The notes: generated by a model not told the origin, from the letters alone. A stretch of 64,000 nucleotides of DNA from Pseudomonas putida (GCF_001636055.1 NZ_CP011789.1:620001-684000), one strand, 5' to 3'; positions 50,805 to 59,623 are shown, numbered from the stretch's first letter. Numbers and translations: made by a program.

Positions 50805-52775
50805 ATGAACCAGGACCCCACCGACAAGAGCCGCCGCCGTTTCCTCGCCAACAGTACCCTGCTCGGTGCGGCCGGCGCGCTCTGGTCCGCACTGCCCTTC
50901 ACCGATTCCGCCCATGCCGACATTTCAGGAGATCCCATGACCGCCGACCTCATTCTGTTCAACGGCAAGCTGCACACCGTCGACCGTGAAAAACCGACCG
51001 CCACTGCCGTGGCCATCAAGGACGGGCGCTTCGTCGCCGTGGGCAGCGATGCCGAGGCCATGGCCCACAAGGGCAACAGCACGCAGATCATCGACCTGAA
51101 GCAGCGCACGGTGATCCCGGGTCTGAACGACTCGCACCTGCACCTGATCCGCGGCGGCCTCAACTACAACCTCGAACTGCGCTGGGAAGGCGTGCCATCG
51201 CTGGCCGATGCCCTGCGCATGCTCAAGGAGCAGGCCCTGCGTACACCAACGCCGCAATGGGTGCGAGTGGTGGGTGGCTGGAACGAATTCCAGTTCGCCG
51301 AAAAACGCATGCCTACCCTTGAAGAAATCAACCAGGCTGCGCCTGACACGCCGGTGTTCATCCTTCACCTGTACGATCGGGCGCTGCTCAACCGTGCGGC
51401 GTTGCGTGCTGTCGGCTACACCAAGGACACGCCCAACCCGCCCGGTGGCGAAATCCAGCGCGACAAGTTCGGCAACCCGACCGGCATGCTCATAGCCCGT
51501 CCCAACGCGACCATCCTCTACGCCACCTTGGCCAAGGGGCCGAAGTTGCCGTTGGAGTACCAGGTCAACTCGACCCGTCAGTTCATGCGTGAGCTCAACC
51601 GCCTCGGCTTGACCAGCGCCATCGACGCAGGTGGCGGCTACCAGAACTTCCCGGACGACTATTCGGTGATCCAGCAACTGGCCGACAACGACCAGCTGAC
51701 CGTGCGCATCGCCTACAATCTGTTCACCCAGAAACCCAAGGAAGAGCTGGACGACTTCAAGAAGTGGACCTCCAGCGTGAAAGTTCACAGCGGCACCGAC
51801 TTCCTGCGCCACAACGGCGCTGGCGAGATGCTGGTGTTCTCCGCGGCCGACTTCGAGGACTTCCTCGAGCCGCGTCCGGACCTGCCGCAGACCATGGAAG
51901 AAGAGCTGGAGCCGGTGATCCGTCACCTGGTCGAGCAGCGCTGGCCGTTCCGCCTGCATGCCACCTACGACGAGTCCATCTCGCGCATGCTCGATGTGTT
52001 CGAGAAGGTCAACCGCGACATCCCGTTCAACAACCTGCCGTGGTTCTTCGACCACGCCGAAACCATCTCGCCGAAGAACATCGAGCGGGTGCGGGCGTTG
52101 AATGGCGGGATTGCCATCCAGGACCGCATGGCCTTCCAGGGTGAGTATTTCGTCGACCGCTACGGCGCCAAGGCCGCCGAGAAGACCCCGCCGATCCAGC
52201 GCATGCTCGCCGAGGGTGTGCCGGTCGGTGCCGGCACCGATGCCACCCGAGTATCGAGCTACAACCCGTGGACGTCGCTGTACTGGATGGTCAGCGGCAA
52301 GACCGTTGGCGGCCTGGAGCTGTATCCGGAAGGCCTGAGTCGCGCCACGGCGCTTGAGCTGTTCACCCATGGCAGCGCCTGGTTCTCCAGCGAGCAGGGC
52401 AAGAAGGGGCAGATCAAGGTCGGGCAATTGGCTGACCTGGCGGCGCTGTCGCTGGACTTCTTCAGCGTCGAGGAAGAGGCGATCAAGAGCATCGAGTCGG
52501 TGCTGACGGTGGTGGATGGCAAGGTGGTGTACGGCGCGGCGGAGTTCGACAAGCTCGGCCCGGCGCAGATTCCGGTGGTGCCCGAGTGGTCGCCGGTGGC
52601 CAAGGTGCCGGGCCACTGGCGGGCCGGTGCGCCGCTGGCGGCGGCGGTACACCAGTGCGTCGGGCCGTGCGGGGTGCATGCGCACAGCCATGAGAAGGCA
52701 CGCCATTCCAGCGTGCCGGTGAGCGACTATCAGGGCTTCTGGGGAGCGCTGGGCTGTTCCTGCTTCGCGTTCTGA
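50805..52775 (+). CDS. Tat-exported YtcJ-like amidohydrolase
   Basis: The 656-residue protein starts with a Tat signal (KSRRRFLANSTLLGAAGALWSALP) and ends its leader near AHA-D. The body is an amidohydrolase-superfamily TIM barrel of the YtcJ type: VIPGLNDSHLHLI (metal ligands), FRLHATYDES, WFFDHAETIS and VPVGAGTDATR. A Cys/His-rich tail (HQCVGPCGVHAHSHEK) is unusual. It is predicted to act in the periplasm; substrate unknown. A ribosome site GGAG precedes the ATG. It lies between the duplicate ycaC-like genes. Confidence 0.9.
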   Translation: MNQDPTDKSRRRFLANSTLLGAAGALWSALPFTDSAHADISGDPMTADLILFNGKLHTVDREKPTATAVAIKDGRFVAVGSDAEAMAHKGNSTQIIDLKQRTVIPGLNDSHLHLIRGGLNYNLELRWEGVPSLADALRMLKEQALRTPTPQWVRVVGGWNEFQFAEKRMPTLEEINQAAPDTPVFILHLYDRALLNRAALRAVGYTKDTPNPPGGEIQRDKFGNPTGMLIARPNATILYATLAKGPKLPLEYQVNSTRQFMRELNRLGLTSAIDAGGGYQNFPDDYSVIQQLADNDQLTVRIAYNLFTQKPKEELDDFKKWTSSVKVHSGTDFLRHNGAGEMLVFSAADFEDFLEPRPDLPQTMEEELEPVIRHLVEQRWPFRLHATYDESISRMLDVFEKVNRDIPFNNLPWFFDHAETISPKNIERVRALNGGIAIQDRMAFQGEYFVDRYGAKAAEKTPPIQRMLAEGVPVGAGTDATRVSSYNPWTSLYWMVSGKTVGGLELYPEGLSRATALELFTHGSAWFSSEQGKKGQIKVGQLADLAALSLDFFSVEEEAIKSIESVLTVVDGKVVYGAAEFDKLGPAQIPVVPEWSPVAKVPGHWRAGAPLAAAVHQCVGPCGVHAHSHEKARHSSVPVSDYQGFWGALGCSCFAF

Positions 52776-52778
52776 AAC

Positions 52779-53690
52779 TCAAGCCATATCACTGACCGCA
52801 AACTCCTCGGCCAGATGGTCGATCAGCGAGCGTACCGAAGGCAGCAGCCCGCGCCGCGACGGGAAGATCGCATGGACGATCCCGCAGCGCGGCTGCCACG
52901 CCGGCAACATCTCCACCAGGCGCCCCTGGGCCAGGTCCTCGCGCACCGCCACCCGCGGCAAGTGCGCGATGCCCACCCCCGCCACCACGAAATGCCGCAG
53001 CGCGAACAGATCATCGGTGACCATGCGCGGCGTGTGCGTGATCACCAGCTTGCGCGCCATGTCCTCCCCCTGGAACAACTCCCATTGATACTTCTGCTGC
53101 GCCGCGCCCCAGTGCAGGCTCGGCAGCGAGCTCAGCACCTGCGGTTCGAAACCTTCGGGCAGCTGGGCGAGAAACGATGGATGGCCCACCAGGCATTGGG
53201 TGCTATTGCTCAGCACCTTCATCACCATGTCAGTGTTCTCCAGCGGCGGGAAGCGCACCCGTAGCGCCACATCGAAGCCTTCATGCAACAGGTCGACGCG
53301 ACGGTTGGTGCTCTCGATGAACAGCTCCACCTGCGGGTACTTGAGCATGTAGCGCGTGAGCATCGGCCCGACCCACGAGTTGAGCAGGGTGGTGGGGCAA
53401 CTGATTCGCACCAGACCACGTGGTTCGCTGCGGTTGCGCTCGATGATCTCTGCCGCGCCCTCGGCTTCCACACGCATGGCCAGGCAACGGTTGTAGTAGG
53501 CCTGGCCGATCTCGGTCAGCGAACAGTGGCGGCTGGTACGGTGCAGCAGGCGAACGCCAAGACGGTCTTCCAGGTCGGCGATGCGCCGACTGAGTTTCGA
53601 CTTGGGCATGTCCAGCGCCCGGCCCGCCGGGGCGAAGCCGCCATGCTCGACGACCTGGGTGAAGAAATAGAGGGAATTCAGGTCTTCCAA
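52779..53690 (-). CDS. LysR-family regulator divergent from second ycaC-like gene
   Basis: The 303-residue protein has an N-terminal winged helix-turn-helix (FAPAGRALDMPKSKLSRRIADLEDRLG) and a LysR effector domain. The ATG at 53690 has GGAGA about 6 bp upstream. A T-N11-A palindrome overlaps its own ribosome site. I infer that it represses itself and controls both ycaC-like genes. It is convergent with the amidohydrolase gene. Confidence 0.92.
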   Translation of the reverse strand: MEDLNSLYFFTQVVEHGGFAPAGRALDMPKSKLSRRIADLEDRLGVRLLHRTSRHCSLTEIGQAYYNRCLAMRVEAEGAAEIIERNRSEPRGLVRISCPTTLLNSWVGPMLTRYMLKYPQVELFIESTNRRVDLLHEGFDVALRVRFPPLENTDMVMKVLSNSTQCLVGHPSFLAQLPEGFEPQVLSSLPSLHWGAAQQKYQWELFQGEDMARKLVITHTPRMVTDDLFALRHFVVAGVGIAHLPRVAVREDLAQGRLVEMLPAWQPRCGIVHAIFPSRRGLLPSVRSLIDHLAEEFAVSDMA

Positions 53691-53694
53691 GATC

Positions 53695-53710
53695 GTTCTC
53701 CAAACAGAAC
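53695..53710. promoter_or_regulatory. Palindrome upstream of LysR and second ycaC-like gene
   Basis: GTTCT and AGAAC arms 6 bp apart contain a T-N11-A motif (T53697, A53709). The site overlaps the LysR ribosome site and lies 113 bp before the hydrolase start. Downstream sequence such as ATGTTTTTAATCTGT is also shared with the copy-1 promoter. Confidence 0.58.
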
Positions 53711-53822
53711 GCTACAGACAATTTTTGCAGTCTACCGCATCAAAGGTGATGTTTTTAATCTGTACTCATCAACGCGCAACACCCACTTACCGCACATCAA
53801 AGACACATTGGGAGTACAGACC

Positions 53823-54452
53823 ATGAGCCAATTCACCTACAACCGCCTGAACAAAGACGATGCCGCCGTACTGCTGGTCGACCACCAGGCAGGCCTGCTG
53901 TCGCTGGTCCGTGACATCGAGCCGGACAAGTTCAAGAACAACGTGCTGGCGCTGGCCGACCTGGCCAAGTTCTTCAACCTGCCGACCATCCTCACCACCA
54001 GCTTCGAGCAAGGCCCGAACGGCCCGCTGGTGCCAGAGCTCAAGGCGCTGTTCCCGGACGCGCCCTACATCGCCCGCCCTGGCCAGATCAATGCCTGGGA
54101 CAACGAAGATTTCGTCAAGGCGGTGAAGGCCACCGGCAAGAAGCAGCTGATCATCGCCGGTGTGGTGACAGAAGTGTGCGTGGCCTTCCCGGCACTGTCG
54201 GCCCTGGCCGAGGACTTCGAAGTGTTCGTGGTGGCCGATGCCTCCGGCACCTTCAACGAGATGACCCGCGATGCCGCCTGGCGCCGGATGGAAGCTGCCG
54301 GTGCGCAACTGATGACCTGGTTCGGCGTGGCCTGCGAGCTGCACCGTGACTGGCGCAACGACGTCGAAGGCCTGGCCGCGCTGTGCTCCAACCACATCCC
54401 CGACTACCGCAACCTGATCACCAGCTACAACGCCCTCACCGCGGGCAAGTGA
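53823..54452 (+). CDS. YcaC-family cysteine hydrolase, copy 2
   Basis: This 209-residue protein is the same as copy 1 at every residue (catalytic Asp, Lys and Cys in LLVDHQAG, KQLIIAG and VVTEVCVAFPAL). The start ATG is at 53823. It is followed by an alpha/beta hydrolase gene on the same strand, whereas copy 1 is followed by the ABM and amidohydrolase genes. Confidence 0.93.
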   Translation: MSQFTYNRLNKDDAAVLLVDHQAGLLSLVRDIEPDKFKNNVLALADLAKFFNLPTILTTSFEQGPNGPLVPELKALFPDAPYIARPGQINAWDNEDFVKAVKATGKKQLIIAGVVTEVCVAFPALSALAEDFEVFVVADASGTFNEMTRDAAWRRMEAAGAQLMTWFGVACELHRDWRNDVEGLAALCSNHIPDYRNLITSYNALTAGK

Positions 54453-54567
54453 CCCAGCCAATGGCCGGTCGGTACGCCTCGTGAGCGACCGGCCAGCCGC
54501 GCGATGGAATGTTCCTCGCGCCCCGCACTCAAGATCCAGACCTACCCGACTTTCAGGAGATTCCGAC

Positions 54568-55386
54568 ATGAGCACACTAGTTACCCGCGATGGCACCGCG
54601 ATCTATTACAAGGACTGGGGCAGCGGCAAGCCCGTGCTGTTCAGCCACGGCTGGCCGCTGGACGCCGACATGTGGGATGGCCAGATGGAGTTCCTGGCCA
54701 GCCGCGGCTACCGCACCATCGCCTTCGACCGCCGCGGCTTCGGGCGTTCCAGCCAGCCGTGGAACGGTTACGACTACGACACCTTTGCCGATGACATCGC
54801 CCAGTTGATCGAGCACCTGGACCTGCGTGACGTCACCCTGGTCGGCTTCTCCATGGGCGGTGGCGATGTCACCCGCTACATCGCCAAGCATGGTAGCGAG
54901 CGCGTGGCCGGGCTGGTGCTGCTGGGTGCGGTGACGCCACTGTTCATCAAGACCGCCGACAACCCCGAGGGCGTCGACAAGTCGGTATTCGACGGTATTC
55001 GCGACGGCCTGCGTGCCGACCGTGCGCAGTTCATTTCCGACTTCGCCGCGCCGTTCTATGGCATCAACCATGGGCAGAAAGTCTCCCAGGGCGTGCAGGC
55101 CCAGACCCTGAACATTGCCCTGCTGGCCTCGCTCAAAGGCACCATCGACTGCGTGACGGCGTTCTCCGAAACGGACTTCCGCCCGGACATGGCGAGGATC
55201 GATGTACCGACACTGGTGATCCACGGCGATGACGACCAGATCGTGCCGTTCGAGACCACCGGCAAGAAAGCCGCCGAGATGATCAAGGGGGCGCAGTTGA
55301 AGGTGTATCAGGGTGCACCACACGGCTTTGCCGTGACCCACGCGCAGCAATTGAACGACGACTTGCTGGCGTTTCTGGCGAAGTGA
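54568..55386 (+). CDS. Alpha/beta hydrolase (non-haem chloroperoxidase/arylesterase type)
   Basis: The 272-residue protein resembles the cofactor-free perhydrolase/arylesterase group. The nucleophile serine lies in VGFSMGGGDVTRYI, the acid in VIHGDDDQIVPF and the histidine in QGAPHGFAVTH. The oxyanion region reads SHGWPLDADMW. The ATG at 54568 (MSTLVTRDGT) has AGGAGA upstream and is the family start; an in-frame start further up is not supported. Probably co-transcribed with ycaC copy 2. Confidence 0.92.
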   Translation: MSTLVTRDGTAIYYKDWGSGKPVLFSHGWPLDADMWDGQMEFLASRGYRTIAFDRRGFGRSSQPWNGYDYDTFADDIAQLIEHLDLRDVTLVGFSMGGGDVTRYIAKHGSERVAGLVLLGAVTPLFIKTADNPEGVDKSVFDGIRDGLRADRAQFISDFAAPFYGINHGQKVSQGVQAQTLNIALLASLKGTIDCVTAFSETDFRPDMARIDVPTLVIHGDDDQIVPFETTGKKAAEMIKGAQLKVYQGAPHGFAVTHAQQLNDDLLAFLAK

Positions 55387-55422
55387 CCGGCTGAGGCCTG
55401 GCCTGCGCAACTGCGGCATTGA

Positions 55423-55449
55423 GGGCGACTGGAGACAGTCGCCCTTTTT
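55423..55449 (+). terminator. Rho-independent terminator of the alpha/beta hydrolase gene
   Basis: GGGCGACT and AGTCGCCC form an 8-bp perfect stem with a 6-base loop, followed by five Ts. Confidence 0.93.
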
Positions 55450-55593
55450 GCTGTTTGTGTGGTGGGTTTTCGCAGGTATCAGATCACGCCAGTGGATCGG
55501 AAGGCTCTCACGCCTTAGGCGGAAAGCTGAAACTCCCTCCCGGAACGCCTTCCCTCCAGAATTGTGCATTCTGTGTAGAGGAGCAACGTTCAA

Positions 55594-55650
55594 ATGAGCT
55601 CGATGTGCTTGAGGTGTGTAAGGTACGGCCTTACACTTTGGCGACCATGA
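55594..55650 (+). CDS. Possible 18-codon leader ORF before higB
   Basis: ATG at 55594 with AGAGGAG 10 bp upstream opens an 18-residue ORF (MSSMCLRCVRYGLTLWRP) whose stop overlaps the higB start as ATGA. If transcribed from upstream, it would couple higB translation. The higBA operator lies inside it. It may be fortuitous. Confidence 0.3.
   Translation: MSSMCLRCVRYGLTLWRP
55609..55637 (+). promoter_or_regulatory. higBA promoter
   Basis: TTGAGG (55609-55614) and TACACT (55632-55637) are 17 bp apart, a good sigma-70 fit. The start site would fall only a few bases before the higB ATG, so the mRNA would be almost leaderless. Confidence 0.6.
55616..55636. promoter_or_regulatory. HigA operator, perfect inverted repeat
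   Basis: GTGTAAGG and CCTTACAC are perfect arms 5 bp apart. They lie between and over the -35 and -10 boxes, so binding of HigA would block RNA polymerase. Confidence 0.75.
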
Positions 55651-55925
55651 TACGAAGCTTCAGGCACAAGGGCCTCAAGGCTTTGTACCAGCGTGACGAC
55701 AGGTCGGGTGTTCGTGCCGATCATGTACCGCGCTTACGAAGACTCTTGGCCTCACTCGAGATCGCGAAGGGCCCGCACGATATGGAGCGTCCGGGAAACC
55801 GTATTCATCCCCTGCGCGGACATTTGGAGGGGTATTGGGCTGTCAACGTATCGGGAAATTGGCGGCTGGTGTTTCGCTTTGTCGGCACTGATGCAGAGCT
55901 TGTGGACTATCTGGACTATCACTAG
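55647..55925 (+). CDS. higB: HigB/GraT-family toxin
   Basis: The 92-residue protein is a RelE-superfamily HigB toxin (MIRSFRHKGLKALYQRDD, PGNRIHPLRG, YWAVNVSGNWRLVFRF, DYH at the end). These cleave mRNA on the ribosome. The order toxin-then-antitoxin is typical of higBA and of graTA in P. putida. The start is ATG at 55647; there is no clear ribosome site, in keeping with a leaderless or coupled start. Only 11 bp separate it from higA. Confidence 0.9.
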   Translation: MIRSFRHKGLKALYQRDDRSGVRADHVPRLRRLLASLEIAKGPHDMERPGNRIHPLRGHLEGYWAVNVSGNWRLVFRFVGTDAELVDYLDYH

Positions 55926-55936
55926 GAGGCACTGTC

Positions 55937-56221
55937 ATGCCCATGCATAACCCCCCCCATCCGGGTGAAGCGTTGCGCGAGGATGTCCTGCCGGCGATTG
56001 GCCTGAGTGTCTCTGCGCTTGCTCGTCATCTCGGTTATTCCCGAGGTCAACTGTCCACTGTGATGAACGGGCGCGCAGCTATCTCCGCCGATCTTGCGTA
56101 CCGGCTTGAATTGGCTGGTCTGGGCAGTGCCCGCCAATATCTGGCAGAGCAGGCGGCGTATGATCTATGGCAGGCTGCTCATCGTGAGCACCCGCCTATC
56201 GCGCGGCTGGGATTTGCTTGA
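55937..56221 (+). CDS. higA: HigA/GraA-family antitoxin
   Basis: The 94-residue protein has an XRE helix-turn-helix (PHPGEALREDVLPAIGLSVSALARHLGYSRGQLSTVMNGRAAIS), the standard HigA form. It neutralises the toxin and represses the operon through the palindrome at 55616-55636. AGGAGG precedes the ATG at 55937, a far stronger ribosome site than that of the toxin, which favours excess antitoxin. Confidence 0.92.
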   Translation: MPMHNPPHPGEALREDVLPAIGLSVSALARHLGYSRGQLSTVMNGRAAISADLAYRLELAGLGSARQYLAEQAAYDLWQAAHREHPPIARLGFA

Positions 56222-56311
56222 GCCGAAGCTGATTTTGACCCTTCCTGGCACGGCGTCGAGCAGGTGCCGTGTCGCCGCAGGGGCGGCATGGAGGCCCCTG
56301 CGGCATACAGC

Positions 56312-58099
56312 TCAGTCGCTATCCGATTCGAACAACCGCTCCAGCTCCACCCTGGCCTCCTTGGCCGTCTGCATCACCTTCGCCCGGTCATCGCGAACCC
56401 GTCCCTGTGCTTCCAGCACCTGCTGGTCATGCTCGGTGAAGCGCTGGATGCGGTCTGCCGCCTGGGACTCGCTCAGGCCAAGGCCGATCAAGGTCAGGCG
56501 GGTCATCTCCAGGCTCGAGTAGAAGGTCTCGCGAATCGGCTCGGCGCCGACGTCGAGCAACTTGTGCACGTGCTGGCGGTTACGCGCCCGGGCGATCACC
56601 TTCAGGTGCGGATACTCATGCTTGACCCGCTCGGCGATGCGGATGGTCGCTTCCGGATCGTCGGTGGTGATGACGAAGTACTCGGCCTCGCCGACCTTGG
56701 CCGCATGCAGCACCTCGGGGCGCATCGGGTCGCCGTAGAACACCGGGGCCTGTTCGAAGGTGCGGGTCATCTCGATGGCATCGACCGAGGTGTCCAGGGC
56801 GATGAAGGAGACTTTCTGGGCCCGCAGGATACGCGCCACGATCTGCCCCATGCGGCCCATGCCGATGATCACCACGCGCGGGGCGTCGGCCTGGATCGTG
56901 CGGTATTGCTCTGGCACTTCGCGGGTTGGCGCCGGGCGCTTGATCAGGCGCGAGCTGGCCAGCAGCAACATCGGCGTCAGGGCCATCGACAGGGTGATGG
57001 TCATCAGCAGCAGGTCGTAGGTGTAGGTGTCGAACAGGTTCTGGTCCTTGCCCAGCTTGAACACCACGAAAGCGAACTCACCGCCCGCCGCCAGCACAAG
57101 CCCCAGGCGCAGCGCGCTCAGGTTGCTCAGGCCGCCCACCGCACGGCCGACCAGCATCAGCAGTGGCAGTTTCACCGCTACCAGCAGCAAGGTCAGGCCC
57201 AGCAACAGCGCGGGTGCCTCCAGCAGCAGGCCAAGGTTGGCGCCCATGCCAACGCTGATGAAGAACAGCCCCAGCAGCAGGCCCTTGAACGGCTCGATCT
57301 GCGACTCCAGCTCGTGCCGGTATTCCGAGTCGGCCAGCAGCAGGCCCGCGAGGAACGCGCCCAGTGCCATGGAAATGCCGGCTTCCTCCATCAGCCAGGC
57401 GGTGCCGATCACCACCAGCAGCGCGGTGGCCGTGGACACCTCCGGCAGGCCGGTACGGGCGACGATGCGGAACAGCGGGCGCAGCAGGTAGCGCCCGCCG
57501 ACGATGACGATGGCGATGCTGCCGAACACCCGCAGGCCATGTTCGATGCTGTCACCGTGGCTGGTGTCCGGGCCGCTGGCCGCCAGCAAGGGCACCAGCG
57601 CGATCAGCGGGATTGCCGCGATGTCCTGGAACAACAGGATCGCAAAGGCCAGGCGCCCATGGGGGGCGTTCAGTTGCTTGCTTTCGGCCAGGCTCTGCAG
57701 GCCCAGCGCGGTGGATGACAACGCCAGGCCCAGGCCGAGCACCACGGCTGCTGGCAGGGACTGGGCAAAGCCGAACAGGGCGATGGCACCGATGATCGCG
57801 CCAGTCAGCACCACTTGTGCCAGGCCTACGCCGAACACCGCCTTGCGCATCAGCCACAGGCGTCGTGGGGAAAGTTCGAGGCCGATGATGAACAGCAGCA
57901 GGACTACGCCCAGTTCAGAAATGTGCGCCACGCTCTCGGTGTCGCGGATCAGGCCCAGTGCTTGTGGTCCGATGGCCACGCCGGCGAGCAGGTAGCCGAT
58001 GACGGCACCCAGTTGCAGGCGCTTGGCAAGGGGCACGGCGACGACGGCGGCAAGCAGGAAGATCACTGCGGTCTGCAGGATGCTGCCTTCATGTGGCAT
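56312..58099 (-). CDS. Kef-type monovalent cation:proton antiporter with TrkA-N domain
   Basis: The 595-residue protein (CPA2 family) has about 12 hydrophobic segments (residues 1-380; YLLAGVAIGPQALGL, ILLFQDIAAIPLIAL) and a cytosolic Rossmann TrkA-N domain (about 405-530; RVVIIGMGRMGQIVARIL). A C-terminal coiled helix follows. It resembles KefB/KefC, which export K+ during electrophile stress under glutathione control. The ATG at 58099 has GGAG 8 bp upstream. No KefF/KefG partner is adjacent. Confidence 0.92.
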   Translation of the reverse strand: MPHEGSILQTAVIFLLAAVVAVPLAKRLQLGAVIGYLLAGVAIGPQALGLIRDTESVAHISELGVVLLLFIIGLELSPRRLWLMRKAVFGVGLAQVVLTGAIIGAIALFGFAQSLPAAVVLGLGLALSSTALGLQSLAESKQLNAPHGRLAFAILLFQDIAAIPLIALVPLLAASGPDTSHGDSIEHGLRVFGSIAIVIVGGRYLLRPLFRIVARTGLPEVSTATALLVVIGTAWLMEEAGISMALGAFLAGLLLADSEYRHELESQIEPFKGLLLGLFFISVGMGANLGLLLEAPALLLGLTLLLVAVKLPLLMLVGRAVGGLSNLSALRLGLVLAAGGEFAFVVFKLGKDQNLFDTYTYDLLLMTITLSMALTPMLLLASSRLIKRPAPTREVPEQYRTIQADAPRVVIIGMGRMGQIVARILRAQKVSFIALDTSVDAIEMTRTFEQAPVFYGDPMRPEVLHAAKVGEAEYFVITTDDPEATIRIAERVKHEYPHLKVIARARNRQHVHKLLDVGAEPIRETFYSSLEMTRLTLIGLGLSESQAADRIQRFTEHDQQVLEAQGRVRDDRAKVMQTAKEARVELERLFESDSD

Positions 58100-58236
58100 G
58101 GGTAGAACTCCAGGAGGCTTGGATGAAGCGCTGTGTGAGCAGGCGCCGGGGACGGTAGGCATTTTCGTCTCGGCGGGGGGAGGGGGCAACCGTCGGGGGT
58201 GGGAAGCAGCGTTCAGGATCTGGAGCCTTTGTAGCC

Positions 58237-58309
58237 CTCACGAGCCTCTTCGCGGGCAAGCCCGCTCCTACAAATGGGAGCGGGCTTGCCCACGAAGAGG
58301 CCCGTGAGG
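58237..58309. repeat. Inverted pair of REP elements
   Basis: The arms CCTCACGAGCCTCTTCGCGG and CACGAAGAGGCCCGTGAGG enclose facing cores GCGGGCAAGCCCGCTCC and GGAGCGGGCTTGCCC. The pair lies between the Kef-type gene and the esterase gene. Confidence 0.88.
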
Positions 58310-58318
58310 CCACCATCG

Positions 58319-59335
58319 TTATTGCAGATGTTCCTTCAGCGCCTGCGCCGCCTGGCCCATCGCGCTACGAGTTCCGGGCACCTGTCCCAGCACGTTCAGC
58401 AATCCGAAGTCATGGATCATGCCGTTGTAACGCACGGCAGTCACCGGCACACCGGCAGCATCGAGCTTGCGGGCGTAGGCTTCGCCTTCGTCACGCAGTA
58501 CATCCATCTCGGCAGTCTGCACCAGTGCTGGTGGCAGGCCTTTGAGTTGATCCAGGCTGGCCCGCAGCGGCGAAGCATGGATATCGTCACGCTGGCGCGG
58601 GTCGGTGGTGTAGCTGTCCCAGAACCACTGCATCATGTTGCGGGTCAGGAAGTGCCCTTCGGCAAACTGGTTGTACGACGCATTGTTGAAGTTGGCATCG
58701 GTGACCGGCCACAACAGCGCCTGGAACCGCAACTTGGGCGTACCTGCTTCCTTGGCCTTGATCGCCACCACCGCCGCCATGTTGCCGCCGACGCTGTTGC
58801 CGGCCACGGCCAGTCGGCTGCCATCCACACCGATTTCCTTGCCGTGCTCGGCTACCCAGCGGGTTGCGGCGTAGGCCTGGTTGATCGCGGTGGGGAACTT
58901 GGCGTCTGGCGATGGCGTGTAGTCGACATAGACCGCCGCCGCGCCGGAGCCAACCACCAGATCATGGATCAGGCGCTCGTGGGTCGGGTAGTCGCCCAGC
59001 ACCCAGCCGCCGCCGTGGAAGAACATGAACACTGGCAGCTCACCCTTCGCGCCTTGCGGGCGCACCACGCGGATGTCCAGCGGCTTGCCGTCGATCTGCA
59101 GGGTGCGACGCTCGACCTCGATACCCGAGAGGTCGACCTTGACGCTGGCCTGCGCACCGCTGAGCACGGCCCGTGCGTCTTTGGGCGCCAAGGTTTCCAG
59201 CGGCTTGCCGCCACCGGCGGCCAGGGCGTCGAGGAAGCCCTGGGTGGTGTGCTCGACGCCGGGGCTACCGGCGGCGAAGGCGCTGTTGACGGCGAGGGCC
59301 AGCAGGCCGGTGGTCAGGGTGCAGGACAGTTTCAT
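58319..59335 (-). CDS. Secreted alpha/beta hydrolase of the hormone-sensitive lipase family
   Basis: The 338-residue precursor has a signal peptide (MKLSCTLTTGLLALAVNSAFAA). The HSL oxyanion motif is MFFHGGGWVLGDY, the nucleophile serine is in AVAGNSVGGNMAAVV, the acid in AEMDVLRDEG and the histidine in YNGMIHDFGLL. It is predicted to be a periplasmic or exported esterase on short acyl esters. The DUF2790 gene lies 33 bp upstream on the same strand and may share its promoter. Confidence 0.92.
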   Translation of the reverse strand: MKLSCTLTTGLLALAVNSAFAAGSPGVEHTTQGFLDALAAGGGKPLETLAPKDARAVLSGAQASVKVDLSGIEVERRTLQIDGKPLDIRVVRPQGAKGELPVFMFFHGGGWVLGDYPTHERLIHDLVVGSGAAAVYVDYTPSPDAKFPTAINQAYAATRWVAEHGKEIGVDGSRLAVAGNSVGGNMAAVVAIKAKEAGTPKLRFQALLWPVTDANFNNASYNQFAEGHFLTRNMMQWFWDSYTTDPRQRDDIHASPLRASLDQLKGLPPALVQTAEMDVLRDEGEAYARKLDAAGVPVTAVRYNGMIHDFGLLNVLGQVPGTRSAMGQAAQALKEHLQ

Positions 59336-59368
59336 GGTTCAAGCTCCTCTGGTGTCGGGCCGTGGGGT

Positions 59369-59623
59369 TCAGTTCTGGTTGGCGGCGGTGGTGGGGTGGA
59401 TGTAGCTGACCTTCTGCACCTGGCCGCTGCTGTCGCGGTAGGTGAGGGTGGCGGCCGAGGCATGGCTGCGGGTGCTGTTCGGGGCATCGACCGCGATGAC
59501 CTGGGCGATGTCCAGGTTCATGCCGTAGTGGTACGGCGTGGCCTCGATGGACTGGGCGAAGGCGCCTGCAGTGGTGCACAGGGTCAGGGTGGCGATGGCG
59601 AAGGCTTTGCGAAGAGTGGTCAT
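59369..59623 (-). CDS. DUF2790 small periplasmic protein
   Basis: The 84-residue precursor has a signal peptide (MTTLRKAFAIATLTLCTTAGAFA) and a DUF2790 domain (YGMNLDIAQVIAVD, then TLTYRDSSGQVQKVSYIHP). Pseudomonads carry several paralogues; some are induced by copper or other stress as far as I recall. The function is unknown. It is the first gene of a likely two-gene unit with the esterase. Confidence 0.85.
   Translation of the reverse strand: MTTLRKAFAIATLTLCTTAGAFAQSIEATPYHYGMNLDIAQVIAVDAPNSTRSHASAATLTYRDSSGQVQKVSYIHPTTAANQN

Noticed and set aside
50925..52706. 593-codon open frame opposite the amidohydrolase
   Set aside because: It is a GC-bias shadow without a recognisable domain; the plus-strand enzyme has a Tat signal and metal motifs.
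49499..54452. Composite transposon made by the two ycaC-like genes
   Set aside because: The direct repeats are ordinary enzyme genes. No terminal inverted repeats, transposase or target duplication is seen around them.
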